Source: Saposhnikovia divaricata
Taxonomy: Eukaryota; Streptophyta; Magnoliopsida; Apiales; Apiaceae
Reading direction: 5' to 3'
DNA length: 64,000 nt
Assembly (NCBI GenBank): GCA_036435485.1
Contig: CM071600.1
Coordinates: forward strand, 58,463,546-58,527,545
Positions 10,131-23,575 of this stretch are shown piece after piece. The notes beneath the pieces were generated by a model, which saw only the letters and a list, made by a program, of their open reading frames with translations, was not told the DNA's origin and did not search any database. Position numbers and translations under genes: made by a program. Position 1 is the stretch's first letter. Every line of letters begins with the position of its first letter.

Positions 10131-10142
10131 TTGTATCAGAGC
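10131..10142 (+). promoter_or_regulatory. Copia primer-binding site (mutated)
   Basis: ttgtatcagagc one base after the LTR end, differing from the standard tggtatcagagc by one base. Confidence 0.8.
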
Positions 10143-10234
10143 TACTTGCAAAAATGTTTTAATTCGGTTATATGTTACAGTTTTGATATATATACGAGCA
10201 TGTTTGATGATTGTCATGTATGATGCGTTGATTT

Positions 10235-10237
<3 letters not shown>

Positions 10238-10292
<55 letters not shown>
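10238..10292. repeat. (TA)n microsatellite
   Basis: About 55 bases of TA repeat in the Copia leader, with a second TA tract at 10355-10377 leading into the element at 10379. Confidence 0.9.
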
Positions 10293-10296
<4 letters not shown>

Positions 10297-10378
10297 AAAC
10301 TGTATGTTAATGATGATTGAGATGATCATATTATATACTCTGTATATATATACTGATATATATATATATATATATATA

Positions 10379-11255
10379 GGGAGATGATCAAATGAGAACC
10401 ACTCTTAAAATGAGAACTTAGTCCACAAAGCAAATCACCAAAATCCAGTAGAATCACCAAATCGTTAAAATTAATAAAAAACAAAAAAAAACACATCACT
10501 GCTTATATCAGCATGATGACGTCACTGTTAACATCAGCAGGCTGACGTGGCATGAATTTTCCCGCCAAAAATTTTCCCCCTAAAAAAAAATTCCCACCAA
10601 AAAAATTATGAACTTTTTTTTGACCACCTTTTTCCCGCCCGAAAAATGGTGCTTTGCCAGTTTTCCCGCCAAAAAATGGTGATCCACAAATCACTAAGAG
10701 TAGCGTTTTCCATAAACACAACAGTTAACCTTTGGGGTTCAACAATTCCATTTTGGGTTTTAAAAATATTCAGAATGACGAATAAACCTTATACGGGCTT
10801 AGGGTTTAGGCCCCAAACCTAAACCCTAACTTATCCTGATTTTAAAAAAATCAGGGCTGGCCCCCGATTTTTTAAAAATCAGGCCGCCGGACTTAGTGAA
10901 AAAATATAATTTGAATTTCAAAATTTCCCGCCAAAAATATTGATTTGGCAAATTTTTTCGCCAAAAAATGGTGATTTGGCAGATTTTTCCGCCAAAAAAT
11001 TGGTGATTTGGCAAAATTTCCCGCCAAAAAATTGGTGATTTTGAAAATTTTCCCACCAAAATTTTGGTGATTTGGAAAATTTCCCGCCAAAAAATTGGTG
11101 ATTTGCCACGTCACCATGCTGACATCAGCATGATGACATCAGCAGTGATGTGTCAGTGGGAATAATAATTTTTTGTGATTTGGTGATTCTTATGGATTTT
11201 GGTGATTTGCTTTGGGGACTAAGTTCTCATTCTAAAAGGTTCTCACTAGAGTAGC

Positions 11256-11260
<5 letters not shown>
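10379..11260. mobile_element. (TA)n-flanked non-autonomous element with an array of E2F-type sites
   Basis: Long terminal inverted repeats (at least 70 bases) join 10379-10460 (aatgagaacttagtccacaa, then caaatcaccaaaatcc) to its inverse at 11175-11260. TA tracts lie on both sides. Between them are degenerate units of about 30-36 bases built on ttcccgccaaaaaattggtg followed by atttggcaaa. TTTCCCGC, the E2F/DP consensus, occurs at 10558, 10631, 10662, 10924, 11017 and 11080. TGACGTCA is at 10517-10524, TGACGTGG at 10543-10550 and CCACGTCA at 11106-11113. There is no credible gene; minus-strand reading frames here are repeat shadows. Confidence 0.8.
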
Positions 11261-11324
<64 letters not shown>

Positions 11325-11333
11325 AGAACAAAC

Positions 11334-11375
<42 letters not shown>
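11261..11375. repeat. (TA)n tracts
   Basis: Two TA tracts (about 11261-11321 and 11338-11375) separated by tcaagaacaaacataaat. The same word is inverted just after them (atttatgtttgttcttga), so the pair forms a perfect stem around the second TA run. Confidence 0.9.
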
Positions 11376-11379
<4 letters not shown>

Positions 11380-12748
11380 TTATGTTTGTTCTTGATATGG
11401 GGATTGTATGCGATACGATTTCTGTATACGATGTGCAGATTTGGTGAAATCTGTGTCTAGTGTCCGATTTTCACAAATGATATGTGTTTTCTGACTAGAA
11501 ACGAGCGTCTGAATAAAAATGATAGCATAGCTATCTTCGACTCGTCTGTAAGGCGTTTTATGCCGTTTAGTGCCTGAAAAAGGCGATTTATTGTTTTCAG
11601 AATTTGATTCTGATTTTCTGATTTTGCGTTATATGATTTCTTTGATTGGATCATATGAAATATGATATGGTTTAATATGATTAGATAATATGACATGTTC
11701 TTTAATTGTTACTTGAGCATGGTGGATGGCTATGGCCTTGTGACCCATAGGATAGAGGTTTTTGTTTATGGTTTGGTTTCTAAATACGACTTGCATGTCG
11801 TCATTCCTTGTAATGATTAAATCTCGAATGTAACTCGAGTTCTCCTTGTAAGTACATTAGTATAGTTGTTTTGTTTATGTAATGTACATGAAGACAAGCA
11901 AGCAAGGAGGCGATCCAAGGAGGCGATCCAAGGAGGCATTGTAGCAGTAAATAAGAAGTATGTAATAGTATAGTATTTTAAACCACCCATAGATTGACCT
12001 TGATTTTTCCATTAGCTTGGAAAGATCATATAGGATGGGCCATAACCAAACACATTTATTTTTCTCACTTTACATATATTATTCATGCATGTGATGGTAT
12101 GTATGCGTAGAGATAAAGATACATGTTAAATTAGATTAATCATATATGTATTAGATACGACACCCATGCCATGCTTGCTTAAGAAAGATAAAATCTATAA
12201 CGATTCAAGATTTTAAAATTAACAAACGATCATGAGATTCTTGTGTTTATGAAACACGGAATTAAGCATGAATTTTCTTTATTCTGTTATGGGGACATTT
12301 TGTCAACAACGGGTTACTGAACCTGTAAGGAAGTTGGGTATTAAATGAGACCACTGGTGTCTTCTCTGACGACCTGGAAATCAATCCATTAATGAGTTTT
12401 GATTTGAAGTATTTGATTCAAGGAAAAAATTGGGGATCTCTTTATGATGGGATAATGGTCGTTTTAATTAAAAACCCCTAAAGAAAAAGGATTAAGTTTA
12501 AAGATGCCTTCCAAATGGGAAACACTCGTCAAGACCTAGATCGACAAAGGGTGGGTTCGCCAAAGCGAAGTACCCTCGTTTATCATGGTAAGGCGCGATG
12601 GAGTAAATTAGTGATACTTAACTATTAGACCATTGGGTTCGACTTAACTAAGTGACCACAATAGGATTGTGAACTTAGAGGCATATAGTTTGGTAAGATT
12701 TATTGGATAAATGGGAGCAAATAATGTTCTACCTGAAAGAGAAGTGTC
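11376..12748 (+). other. Copia leader/5' gag region, non-coding
   Basis: This stretch continues the Copia leader after the TA tracts. It is full of stops in all frames. The only local structure is a short tandem repeat, aaggaggcgatcc (about 11904-11938). No gene is seen. Confidence 0.5.
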
Positions 12749-14450
12749 CTAAATCCAATCATGGATGATGAGTTAGGATAAACTTTCTTGAAATCTTAGT
12801 AGGTTTTATGATTATTAGTGAAAGACATATTTGTCTTTATACGGGCTTTATCTATTTAAAGTGTATTAAATCAGATGTTTCATAGTTTAGAGTAAAGCTT
12901 CTAGAATTATAATGAGATCTAGAAGATGATAACACTAGACTTAAACTGTTCCTGATCATAGGATAACTAATTGGAAGTTAGTTAATCCGTAAAGATCAGT
13001 ACATACTATGCTAGCTTCCTAGGAAGGATGTCTGTTCTCATAGGCATTTGTGTGATGACACTATAGCTAGTATGTAGGAGCTTATTAGGGAATAAGTTCA
13101 CTGAACATGACTCGATTAGTGGAGCAACTAATGGAGTTTACTCACGTGTCGATAGTTGTTCACTAAGTGATAGTTGTACAAGTGTCCCTAGACTTGAGAT
13201 CGTTAGAGTAATCTTGTATATAATGAACTATGCTTTGGTTTAGTCCTTAGTCTCAAGGACACCCAGTAGGTCTATTCTGGGCATAGGGATTTGTGTATGG
13301 AGATAGTTAACAGTCAATAAAGGATCTACCCCTTCCAGTAAGGAAGAGAATATCCTATGCTATTCTTATGATGCTAGTTCAGGAATCTCTGGCCAGAGTG
13401 AATGAAATTAGAAAGGAGTTTCTAATTTGCATTAATATGAACTATACATTGCATTAATATGAACTATACATTATGAATAAGGAATCATATGATTAAATTT
13501 GATAGGCTTGACACGAGTTCCATGCCTTGTATTTAATCGGGATATTGTAGGGTGGAAGGAATTGATTGTACGGTAACTATTTACTGACTAGGTTCTAGGT
13601 ATTCTAAGCAGTGAATTCATATTATCCGGATAGTCGCGATATGCTGAAAAGTATCCCTCACGATGTAGAATAAATATGATTAATTATTTATTTAATTATA
13701 TTTAATGAATTAGAAGAATTCATATAAATAATAATAAAATAGTTTTGTTATTATTTATTTCTACTACCGGCTTAATATTGAACCTACAGGGTCACACAAT
13801 AAAAGAGACTGATTTATTGATGGAGGAAATAATTAATAATGGCTAGTAATTATTTATTTGTGAAAATAAATAATTTATTAGCAATTTTATAATTGATTAA
13901 ATAAGATTTAATTGATTATAAATTAATAAGAAGAGTTCTTAATATTATTAATTAAGGATTTAATTTAAGAAATTAAATCAAGTGAGAGAATTATTTTCTA
14001 AAGAGTTTAGAAAAAGAATTAATGATTAAAAGAGTTTTAATTATTAATTAATTGATTAATGAGATTAATTAATTAAAAGGGTTAATAATTATAAGGAAAA
14101 AATCAACTGAGATTTTTTTTTTGCCTATAAATATAAGATTATTAACCCTATTAGTCTCACGACATTTTACGTAAAGTTTTAGGGAGTCAATCCTAATTCT
14201 CTCAACCCCTCTCTTCCTCTCTCATTCAATCACTCTCTTGGTGGATACCGGTAGAGTGCTTCACACGCTAAGGAGCAGCTGCTAAGAGACCATGTTTGTC
14301 ATCCTTGGATCGCTTTTAAAGGTTAGTAACGATCCCACATATTTATCAATTAATTTTATGCATTGTATATGCGATATATATGTATGAAATTGTGATTCAT
14401 GCTTCCGTATATGCATATAACTCCTTCACTACTAAACTATCCAAGAGTTA
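12749..14450 (+). mobile_element. LTR-like block of another Copia element (limits uncertain)
   Basis: It begins tgtcctaaatccaatcatgg and contains a TATA-like gcctataaatataag (about 14123-14138). The stretch after that, with gtggataccggtagag (14240-14255), resembles the same region of the outer Copia's 3' LTR (about 33032-33048), which is what one expects of LTR R/U5 sequence. No matching second LTR and no target duplication were found, so it may be a solo LTR. The right limit is a guess. Confidence 0.45.
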
Positions 14451-14711
14451 TATGTGATATAATTGACAAATGTTGTCTACCTAAATAATCTTTTTAAAGA
14501 GAAAAACCAAAACTGACCTTAAAAGTGATGAAATATGGATCTTGGCTCACTAGAAAGGTTTAGGGAAACTTTTCCGAATTGATAGGTAGGGCTATTAATT
14601 TGATAAAAATAGTGGGAGGTATATTATGATATACCATAATCACTTAAACATAATAATTAATAAATCTGCATCTAGATTAATTTATGTATTTTGAAATATT
14701 GTAGATATCAA

Positions 14712-15839
14712 ATGACAAATAACATAAATAACTTCTCCGTGCGATAGTCCTTGAGAAGGACAAACTGGCATGAAATAATTTCCTAGATTGATATAGAAGC
14801 TTGAGGATCGTCCTCAGGCATAAAGATGTCATTCAAAACTCTTCCCCTCCTCTTCTAACTGAGAACGTAACATGTGCTAAACAAAATGCTTATCGGAAAT
14901 AAATTAATTAAGCACTTGATGTTTCATATCTCTTGCCTGCAACAATGAGTGCCGAGCTTAAGAAGCAACATTGGCATTTGGATGCTTATGAAATGATTGA
15001 GCACTTTCAAAGGATGCTTGAAGGAGAGGCTCATTAAGTTAGATTCAAAAATTAACATAGCATCATAAAATTACAAGTAGGGAGAGTGAGATCCGATTGG
15101 ACCACACGTTCTAAAGATGATAGGGTATATAGAGTACCTTGGCATTTTGGGTTTCAAGATTGGTCTAGAGACTCAGATTGATTTGATCATGCAATCTTTG
15201 AACAATAACTATTCTCAATTTGTTATGAACAATGAAATAAATGAGATAGACATAACACCCACTGAGTTGTGAATCACGTTGAGAACTGCTGTAAGCAACA
15301 TGATAAATGCATGGACTACTCCCATAATGATGGTGAATGTAGGAATGAAAAAGGGAAAGGAAATTGGAAAGAAAGAAGAAGATTGGATCTAATTCTACGG
15401 CCAAATTATACTCCAATCCCGAACAGGCTTTGAGGCCTAAATGAGGTGTTGCTAAAGAAGATGATTATCGCTTCTATGGAAAATCGGATGATTGGAAGTT
15501 AAACTGTCATGCTTATTTGGAAGATCTGAAGAAGAAGACTGGTGAGGGTCAAGCTTCAGATATCGAGTTAGAATTGGAGCAAAGGTTGTTACTCTAGTCG
15601 ATGGAACTCGTTACTTAATTTTGCCTACAAGGCTAAGTTTAGAACTTGATAATTGTAACTATGTGCCTGTAAGTACAGAGACATTATATTGCTTTCTTGT
15701 ATGGACAAGAAAGGTTTTTCATTTTAATTGAATAACAATTGTTGTTTATTCCATTTTAATGATAAGGTTAATAATGTTGCACAATTTGTTAACAATTTAT
15801 ATGTTCTAAAATGACTCAAATTTGAAAGATATCTTGCTC
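14712..15839 (+). pseudogene. Copia gag/protease relic
   Basis: It starts ATG ACA AAT AAC and, across several frames, keeps typical plant Copia gag words (LDWYRSLRIVL-like near 14790, MSAELKKQHWHLDAYEMI near 14946, a zinc-knuckle remnant near 15480-15520). A pre-integrase-like stretch (NNNCCLFHFND) lies near 15730. Many stops and frameshifts. The next Copia part resumes at 20230, after an intervening block. Confidence 0.75.
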
Positions 15840-17369
15840 TTTTAGGATTTTGATATTTATTATATTATTAAGAAATTAATAATAGGTCACTTAGTACCTC
15901 CCACAGAGTCAAGGTCTTATTTGGTGACAAGTCAAACCTTGGTCAAACCCGAGTCAATTACGGTCAAATATGAACTTTAAAATATAGAAATATATTTTAT
16001 TGTTTGACTTAGCTAAAATATTTAAAATATCATCTTATGGTATTTTATAATATTTTAGATGTGGCATTTAGGAGGCAAACTTTTACATTTGGTCTCGCTC
16101 GTTTTAAACTTTATCGTTTTAATATCCTTCGAACCGACAACTTACACCAACGGATATTTCATGACTTTCATATTTTGAAAATCTTTTATAAATATCCGAA
16201 ATGCTTTATCATGATATATTGCCTTCTATTGGAAGACCAATCTCGTATTTAAAATATTATTTTCTCCCGGTGCCCCTAACGGCTATATCTATTCGGAGAA
16301 TATTATTTTAAATACGTTAGTATTTTTTCCTATGCTTTGGAATATTATATTCTTCGGAGAATACTATGATATGACTTTCTTTAGTCATAATATAGTGTCT
16401 GGTCTGTCAGTGATGACCAAAACTATATCGTTTGTCGGCTACGCGAAAGTGGTACCCGATGAATAGTAAACTGAGCGTAAATGACTTTTCAAGGACAAGA
16501 TTGACTTGAAACTTTGTAGGACTTCTTTACATGGTCTATAATAGGTCTAGGAAGGTCTAGGAATTTTTTCGGAATTTTACAAAAATATTTTTTCGGAAGT
16601 CACGTTTTTAACCAGTGGTTACTCTTCATTATTTCGGTGCGATTATTTTTAGTTGACTTGTGCTATCTCAAAAATTATGAAACTTTGGGGAATGGCTTAA
16701 AAAATATTTAGAAAGCTCCAACAATATTTTCGAAATATTCTGAGAATATTTTTCTAGGTAACTTTTTACGATATAAGTGATTTTTCGTACGAATTTATTC
16801 GTCGATCAAATCAACTTATTTTCAGTAACTATTTTGAAAGTGTCCCTAAATATATTCAAGGATGTCTCTCCCAAAATTTCATAATTTATTAATAATTTTT
16901 CATTAGGGTTATTAATTAGCAAGTTTAGGCTTCTAGAATGTGCATTTAGGTTGAAATTAGCTTGAAATTCACATGTAATCCAAATGCAACTTTATTCCTT
17001 GTTTATTAGAAGTCAACTTTGCTGGGTTTAAAAGGATAAGAATGAGAAGATATTTTATTTGTTTATTATTACTTTATTAGAGCCATTGGATGGTTGAAAA
17101 GTGGCACATTGTGAGCCATTGGATCAACCCCAAAACCCTAATTTTTGCCTATAAATTAGAGCCACTTCTCACCATTTTCTTCAAGCAAATCAAGCAAGGA
17201 AGTGCTACTAATATATCTCTAGAAATTCTAGTTCATAAGGTGCTCTTTCTTTTTCTTATGAATTTCTAGTTATAAGCTTGTTTTTCTTTCAATGTCTTCA
17301 TCTTCTTCAAGCTTATGATATTGCTTCACTTCTTCTTCATCTTCTTGCTTCTCAAGCCCGCCGAGAGCG

Positions 17370-17860
17370 AGGTTATGTTCCACTCTATGATTCTATAGTC
17401 CGCCTTTATGGTCGGTTGAATTAAGAGTGATAGTTCATAGCTAAACTCGAGAAAATGGTTAAAACACCCCCGCTAGAAGCAAAAAGATGAAGACTTGCTC
17501 GGTTTCTTCATTAACTCCTTTGATTTTGGCTAGATTTGAGTTTGGTTATAGTCCAGTCTATGGTTCATATATCCACTAGATTGGCTTGGTTGAACAAAGA
17601 GTGATAGGCTATAGTTAATCTCACAAAAAGTGAATGTTAGTGCCAAAAACAAAGAAGTTGTGCTAGATGTCTCCTTGAATTATTTGGTCACTTTTGTGGT
17701 TTGTTATAGTCCATTCTATGGTTCAAGAATCCACCACCTTGGCTTGGTTGAACAAAGATTGATAGGCTATAATTTATCTCATGTTTTATGTGTTTAAAGA
17801 CCAAATAAATCAAGTAGTGCACTTTGCCTTAAAAACCCATCTTGTGCACATTTTTAGAAT
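17370..17860 (+). repeat. Degenerate ~170-bp tandem repeat, about three units
   Basis: Each unit has tatagtcc, tctatggttca, ttggcttggttgaacaaag and gataggctata in the same order. The first unit is the most diverged. It lies downstream of the TATA-like site of the LTR-like block. Confidence 0.7.
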
Positions 17861-19484
17861 CGATTTTGGGGCTGATTTTCTTGGCTCTAATCTTAGGTTT
17901 GTGCCATCTTTGAATTTCCTTAAGTTGGTAAAATATTAGCCCTTGTTATGGAGAATTTTTACTATATATTTTGAAGGCTTTAAAGATGTTAAACAAGAGT
18001 ATTCACTTGGAAAACTTTCGGCCATAGTGGCATTTCTTAAGGCTCGGTTTTGTGGTGTTTTTATACACTTTAAACAAGCTCTAAGAGTGTTTTAGGGGCT
18101 GCCCTGTTTTGATAAAAGATTTCCTTGGTTTGAGCAATTTTTATCATGGTTTTAAAGATTATTTCCAAGTGATATACATGGGTATAAAACAAACTAAAAT
18201 TGACCAACCTTAATTGCTTATATTCTTATCATTTATTGTTTGTTTCTTGCACTTATATACTTGCTCTTAATTGTCTTTATCTTGTTAGTATATAAATTGT
18301 GCTTATAAGGAAGCTTGGCTTGTATTTACACTTTGTAGTGTTTTGTATAAGACTTACTAGTTCTTCCTTGTCATGAACGATCTTTTTCTTACATTTGCAC
18401 TTCTATAGTGGCTTGTGTAAAAGATCCAAGTTTATCTGAACTATGCTTCATCTTTCACTTTAGTGGAAAGTTTAGATAAATTTACAAAGCCTACTTAGTT
18501 CTTGAATGTTTTCCGAAAAGAGCACTAATCATTGAGTTAACTATTTTTGTTATCTTGCTATCGGAACGAACTAAGCATTCATATGGTTTGTTCGAAAGTC
18601 TAAACCTTTGATTCGGCTTTGAATATATTCCGAGGGAATATATTGTACTTCATTTAAGTACACCAAGATTGCTAGTTATATTTAATCCTTATTTATTATA
18701 TACTTTAATATAACTTGTTAATCTTACTTCGTTTAAATTGCTAGTTATATTTGCTCTCTCATGTTTATATGCTTGAATATAACTTGGTGATTTAATTGTG
18801 CTATATTTATATATTGCTTCCGCTCTTGATCTTGTTAAATTTATTCATGATATGTATATGCACACATTCGGCACACACTTACACATATATATTTACTCAC
18901 AAGTTTATATATATTTATGCTCTCTTGATTATAATGTGCCATGTATAATATATATTATTTTATATATTATATTTACTTGCTATACTTGATATATGCATGC
19001 CATATTGTGTTATTCTTAATATAACATGTGTGTAGTTGTTCTAGCATTTATATTGTTAATAGGTTGAACTTGTTAATGGTATACTTGCTCCCTTGGATTA
19101 ATGCATATGTTTATATGTTATATCCACTTATCTACTCTTGTTATACCATGCTTAATTGACTTATCAATTGTATAACTTGTTGTAGATTTAATGCATGTAT
19201 GTTTCTAATAGGTTGGACTTGTTAGTGATATACTAGCTCACTAGAATTAATATTGTGTAATATTAGTTCAAATCTTTCTTTTCTTGTAAAATGGTATTTT
19301 GTAGATATTGTATATTAACTTTTGCAGTGAGGTGAAGTGAAGTGAGGTGATCCTTGTTCTAAGGCCCAAGTCTTAGGCACATCGACGGGGAGTTGGGTGT
19401 CTTCGCATCGTGAGGAAAAGGAAAGACCCAAGATCGGCAAAGGTTAGTAGTACAAAGACTACACAAGGGCTACATCGGCTTTGA

Positions 19485-19690
19485 AGAGGTAACGGGGAGT
19501 TATCGTCTAAGATAGGTCGTGTAGTGTTTGTACACTAATTTGAGGAGGTAACGGGGAGTTACGCTCAAAGATAATTATTGTATGGTTGCTACTTTATTTG
19601 GAGGGGGTAACGGGGAGTTACGGTCCAAGATAGATATTGTAGTGGTTCTACTTGTATTTTGAGAAGGTAACGAGGAGTTACGCTTCAAGA
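19485..19690 (+). repeat. ~65-bp minisatellite built on ggtaacggggagttacg
   Basis: Four units, each with gaggnggtaacggggagttac followed by caaagata and a TG-rich spacer. The core ggtaacggggagttac is partly palindromic (gtaac/gttac). Confidence 0.8.
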
Positions 19691-20229
19691 TATATATTAG
19701 TAGGTTTGTAAAGGCTTCTCCGCCTAAGTTAAGGAGTGTGTTTTTAGTGGAGTAACTCTCAAGATCGGGGAGGGTTTCGGGGACTGGATGTAGGGGTACA
19801 TATATCTATTAGATGTATATATATATCGTGAACCAAGTGAAAAATCGACCGTGTGGTATTGCTTACTCTTTATCTTTACTTATGCATTTATATTTTGTTA
19901 TATTGTGATAAAACGTTTTCAAAAAGAGAAAAACCCATTTTGGCAAAGTTTCTCGTGGCAAGTCATCTTAATCTTTCGAATCCGCTCTTCGGGAAGTCTG
20001 TATCATTCTTCTCGAATTGTTAAAATCGATGTCTAGAACTGAGGGGTATTAAGCAACCTACGGGTTCTCCTTCGAAACTGGTTGGTTGATCTCGAAAGAT
20101 TTTAGATCACAAGTTTTCGTGAAATTTTCTAAGGCGAAGATTTTTTAAAAGGCCATTAATTTTTAAAATTGGTAATAAGCTATTCAACCCCCCCTTCTAG
20201 CTTATTAATACTTCATATCGGACCTAACA

Positions 20230-21155
20230 AAATCAAACATTACTTTTGGCATTGTCGTTTAGGCCATATTAATAAGAGACGTATTTCCAAGTTTCATAAG
20301 GATGGATTGTTGGATAAGTTTGATTATGAATCATACGAATAATACGAATCTTGGTTTATTTGGAAAAATGACAAAAGCCCCTTTTATCGGATATGGTGAA
20401 AGGGCCACCAAACGATAGAACTAATACATAATGATGTATGTGGTCCTATGCATTTGATGGCAAAAGGTGGTTTTTTACTACTTCATGATGTTTACTGACG
20501 ATTTCAGTAGATACGTATATGTGTATCTTTTGAAGAGCATATTTGAATCTTTTGAAAAAGTTCAAAGAATACAAGGCTGAAGTAGATAAGTAAATTGGTG
20601 AAGGTATTAAATCTTTACGATCTGATCGTCGAGATAAATACATAAGCCTTGAATTACCTAAAAGGAGTGTGATATTATATCATAAATCACTGCTCCTAGA
20701 ATACCATAGTGAAATGGCATTTCTGATAGGAAAAATTGCCCCTTGTTGGACATGGTACGATTGATGATGAGTCAAGTGGATCCTCTGATTTGTTTCTAGG
20801 GTTACACTCTAGAGACGGCTGCATATACACTTAACCGATGTTCCTACTAGACGGTTCATAAGACCCCATAAGAGATGAGCAATCTGAGATAGTCATAGCA
20901 TGTCATTTATGAAATGTTTGGGGATGTGAAGCGTTTGTGAAACGTTTGATCTTTGACAGCTAAGACCAAAATCAGATTTTGTGGTATACCTAAACGAAGC
21001 AAAAGGGTATTGATTCTATAATCCTTCCAAGAACAAAGTGTTTGTTGCTAGGACTAATGTGTTTCTTGAGAGAGATATTCTTTCTAAGAAAAATAGTGGG
21101 AGGAAGGTATATCTCGATATATTTTGAGAACCACAAGATAACATTGAGCTAGAGT
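20230..21155 (+). pseudogene. Copia pre-integrase and integrase relic, 5' part
   Basis: The frame fragment begins with a typical pre-integrase zinc-finger region (WHCRLGHINKRRISKFHKDG) and continues into integrase core words (HNDVCGPM, then a decayed KSLRSDRRDKY at about 20607-20640), with stops throughout. It is broken at 21155 by the LARD, whose target duplication is tggaa. It continues at 30106. Confidence 0.8.
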
Positions 21156-22079
21156 TGGAATGTAAGATCCCAGATTATTTTAGGATTTATTATTATTATT
21201 TTATTATGTTAATTAGTATTTAAAGTATGGAATTGGATTTGAGAATATCGTTGTGGAGTTCAACGATATTTAGTGCCGAGTTTATATGAGTATATATTGT
21301 GTTATGTGTGCCCCAGTATTTTTAGTTGTATTTTTTTTTTTTTTTTTTAGTGATTTAAAAATATTTAAAACAAGTATTATTGATCTTCAAAAATCTTTAT
21401 TTATTTATCGGAGTTGGATTAAATCATGAAATCTTTTGTAAAATTATCTTTATATATTTATTGAGTTTTTAAAAGTGTTGGGTGGATTAATTTGGGTGTT
21501 TTAGTATTTTATAATGATTTTAAGAGTTTTATTGTATTTAAAGGATCAAAACTTTGAAAATTCATATTTAATTCATTTTTGATCCGAAAAATATTTCGAA
21601 AATATGTACGTGCTTGTAATTTTGTATTCTTTATTTTAAAAATGAAAAGTGTAATTTTCCGGAAGTTTTATTTAATTGTGATTTTTTTTAGTCGTTTATT
21701 AGTTATAATTGGGGCCGGAATGAATTATTAGAGGTAGTATTAGTAGATTGGGCCTAAGCCCATTAGAAAAGAAGACAGGGGAGGGTTCTAGAGAAAACGG
21801 GGGAGAGAAGAATAGAAAGGGAGATTGGGAGGAAGGAGAGAAGAGAAATTGGGGGAGAGGGAGATACATACATATACATATATATAATAGTGTGTGTGTG
21901 GGTGTGTAAATCGTGAGTAGTGTGTGTGCTGATGAGTGGGAAGCAGCGGGGAGGAGGTCGACGACGGAGGAGCAGGCCGGCGGCGTGTTTCGGCGACGGC
22001 TGGTAGCGGTGACGAGCTTCGGCGGCTGCCAGCAGTGTGACAAGCGCGTAGCAGGCGCGCGACAGTAGGGAGAAGGGAA

Positions 22080-22082
<3 letters not shown>

Positions 22083-22156
<74 letters not shown>

Positions 22157-22160
22157 GAGA
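22083..22160. repeat. (GA)n tract in LARD 5' LTR
   Basis: About 78 bases of GA repeat with one gata interruption; it is 10 bases longer than its partner in the 3' LTR (about 27127-27194). Confidence 0.9.
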
Positions 22161-23455
22161 ATTGGTTCTCGAAATTTGGGGAAAATTGGAAATTCGGAGA
22201 GGTATAATTTTGTATCTTAATTATTTAATTTTCGTATTTAATTAGTTTCAAATAATGGTAATTAATTGTGATTTAATTATGAAGATTATTGTGATTAGTA
22301 GTTTAAATTACGATATTATTGTATTAATTTTCGTAGTAATTTCGGAAATTGATAATTAATATGGTTATAATTTTGGAATTTAAATTCGGAAAGTTCATTG
22401 TATATATAGTTGTTAATTATGATTTTGGGGATTTTAGTGATGAAATTGAAAATGAGTTAAATGGTTACGTGTACATGGTTGTTTTAAGAATGGTAATTTA
22501 GTAATGTGTAATTCGAATTACTTGTATTATTTGTAGAGAATATGATTTAAATGAATTACTATGTATTTAATTTTCGTAATTAATTCGAGGAGCTCGTAAT
22601 TGTGAACTATAGTTGTTAGTTGTTAAGTTATGGATACGTGGTTAATGATTTTGTGTTTATAAATTGAATTTGCTTTATTAAATGGAATTTCAGAGTTTAT
22701 TGAGATTTATTTGGTAAGTTAAGTGGATATTAATTTTAGGTATGTATATGGCTTTAAATCTCTATTGTAAAGTGATTTTTCGAATGACTATAGTAATTAA
22801 AGTTGGTTATATGTGGAGTTTTGCTAATATTTGAATTTATGAGTATACTTGAGATATACATGAGTTATGATTTTGAATTTATTATGTTTTAACGATTGTT
22901 AAGTATTAATTGTCGGATAATATATTGGATAATACTGAGGAATAAATGAAGTTGTATGCGTGATAGTCGGATTATGTGTAATAGAGATATATGTATCGAT
23001 TAAGTGTAGTATTATTGACTTGTGAATAATTTATGAACGAGTGATCGAGTAAAGAACAAAGTACAGTAAGTGGTGAATCGACGCACTGGAAACGAGGCAA
23101 GTGTACTAACCCTCGCTTATCGTTCAAGCGAGATAAATATGTTTCTATTCAGTATAAGTATCCCTTCAAATTCTTATTGCTTTTGTCATTTTCTTTCAAA
23201 TTATTGTTAAGGAAATGTTTTATTCAAGTATTCTGCTTATATAGTATCTCAAAGTTTTATTGCTGGTATTATCCTTTCTTAAGTATTGACGGTAATATTC
23301 TGTTAAAGTTTTTGCTAGTATTGCTTCCTAAAATGGTTATTAATTAAAGATGTTTTTAAAATTTCCTTATACTGGGCTGGTCTTTTGCCAGTGAGTATAA
23401 AGGACTGAAAAGGTTTAATGTTTTAAATTATTAATAAGATGGTTTATAAGTTGGA

Positions 23456-23575
23456 TAAGCGTAAGAGGCTAGGGTGGTCCTAGTCCAGCACTTTTATTAA
23501 GCGTAAGAGGCTAGGGTGGTCCTAGTCCAGCACTTTTATTTAGCGTAAGAGGCTAGGGTGGTCCTAGTCCAGCAT
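23456..23575 (+). repeat. 42-bp triplicate in LARD LTR
   Basis: Three units of agcgtaagaggctagggtgg followed by tcctagtccagcac and a T-rich spacer. The same triplicate is in the 3' LTR at about 28490-28609. Confidence 0.9.

Larger units (their letters stand above)
15840..20229 (+). mobile_element. 4.4-kb solo-LTR-like block inside the Copia
   Basis: The block separates two adjacent parts of Copia coding sequence. It starts ttttaggattttgatatt (probably a mutated TGTTAGG) and ends caaccccccccttctag...ggacctaaca, an inverted TGTTAGG...CCTAACA pair as in LTRs. A promoter-like gcctataaattagagcc lies near 17147. It carries two repeat arrays (17370-17860 and 19485-19690). No coding region was found. 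Flanking target duplications are not evident, so the ends are approximate. Confidence 0.6.

Noticed and set aside
10503..11117. Overlapping minus-strand frames with FFGGK repeats
   Set aside because: These are translations of the E2F-type tandem units in a non-autonomous element; the three overlapping frames repeat the same DNA.
21699..22043. 114-codon minus-strand frame, repeated identically at 26743-27087
   Set aside because: The identity only reflects the two LARD LTRs. Composition is Pro/Ser-rich with a low-complexity end, with no start context or family.
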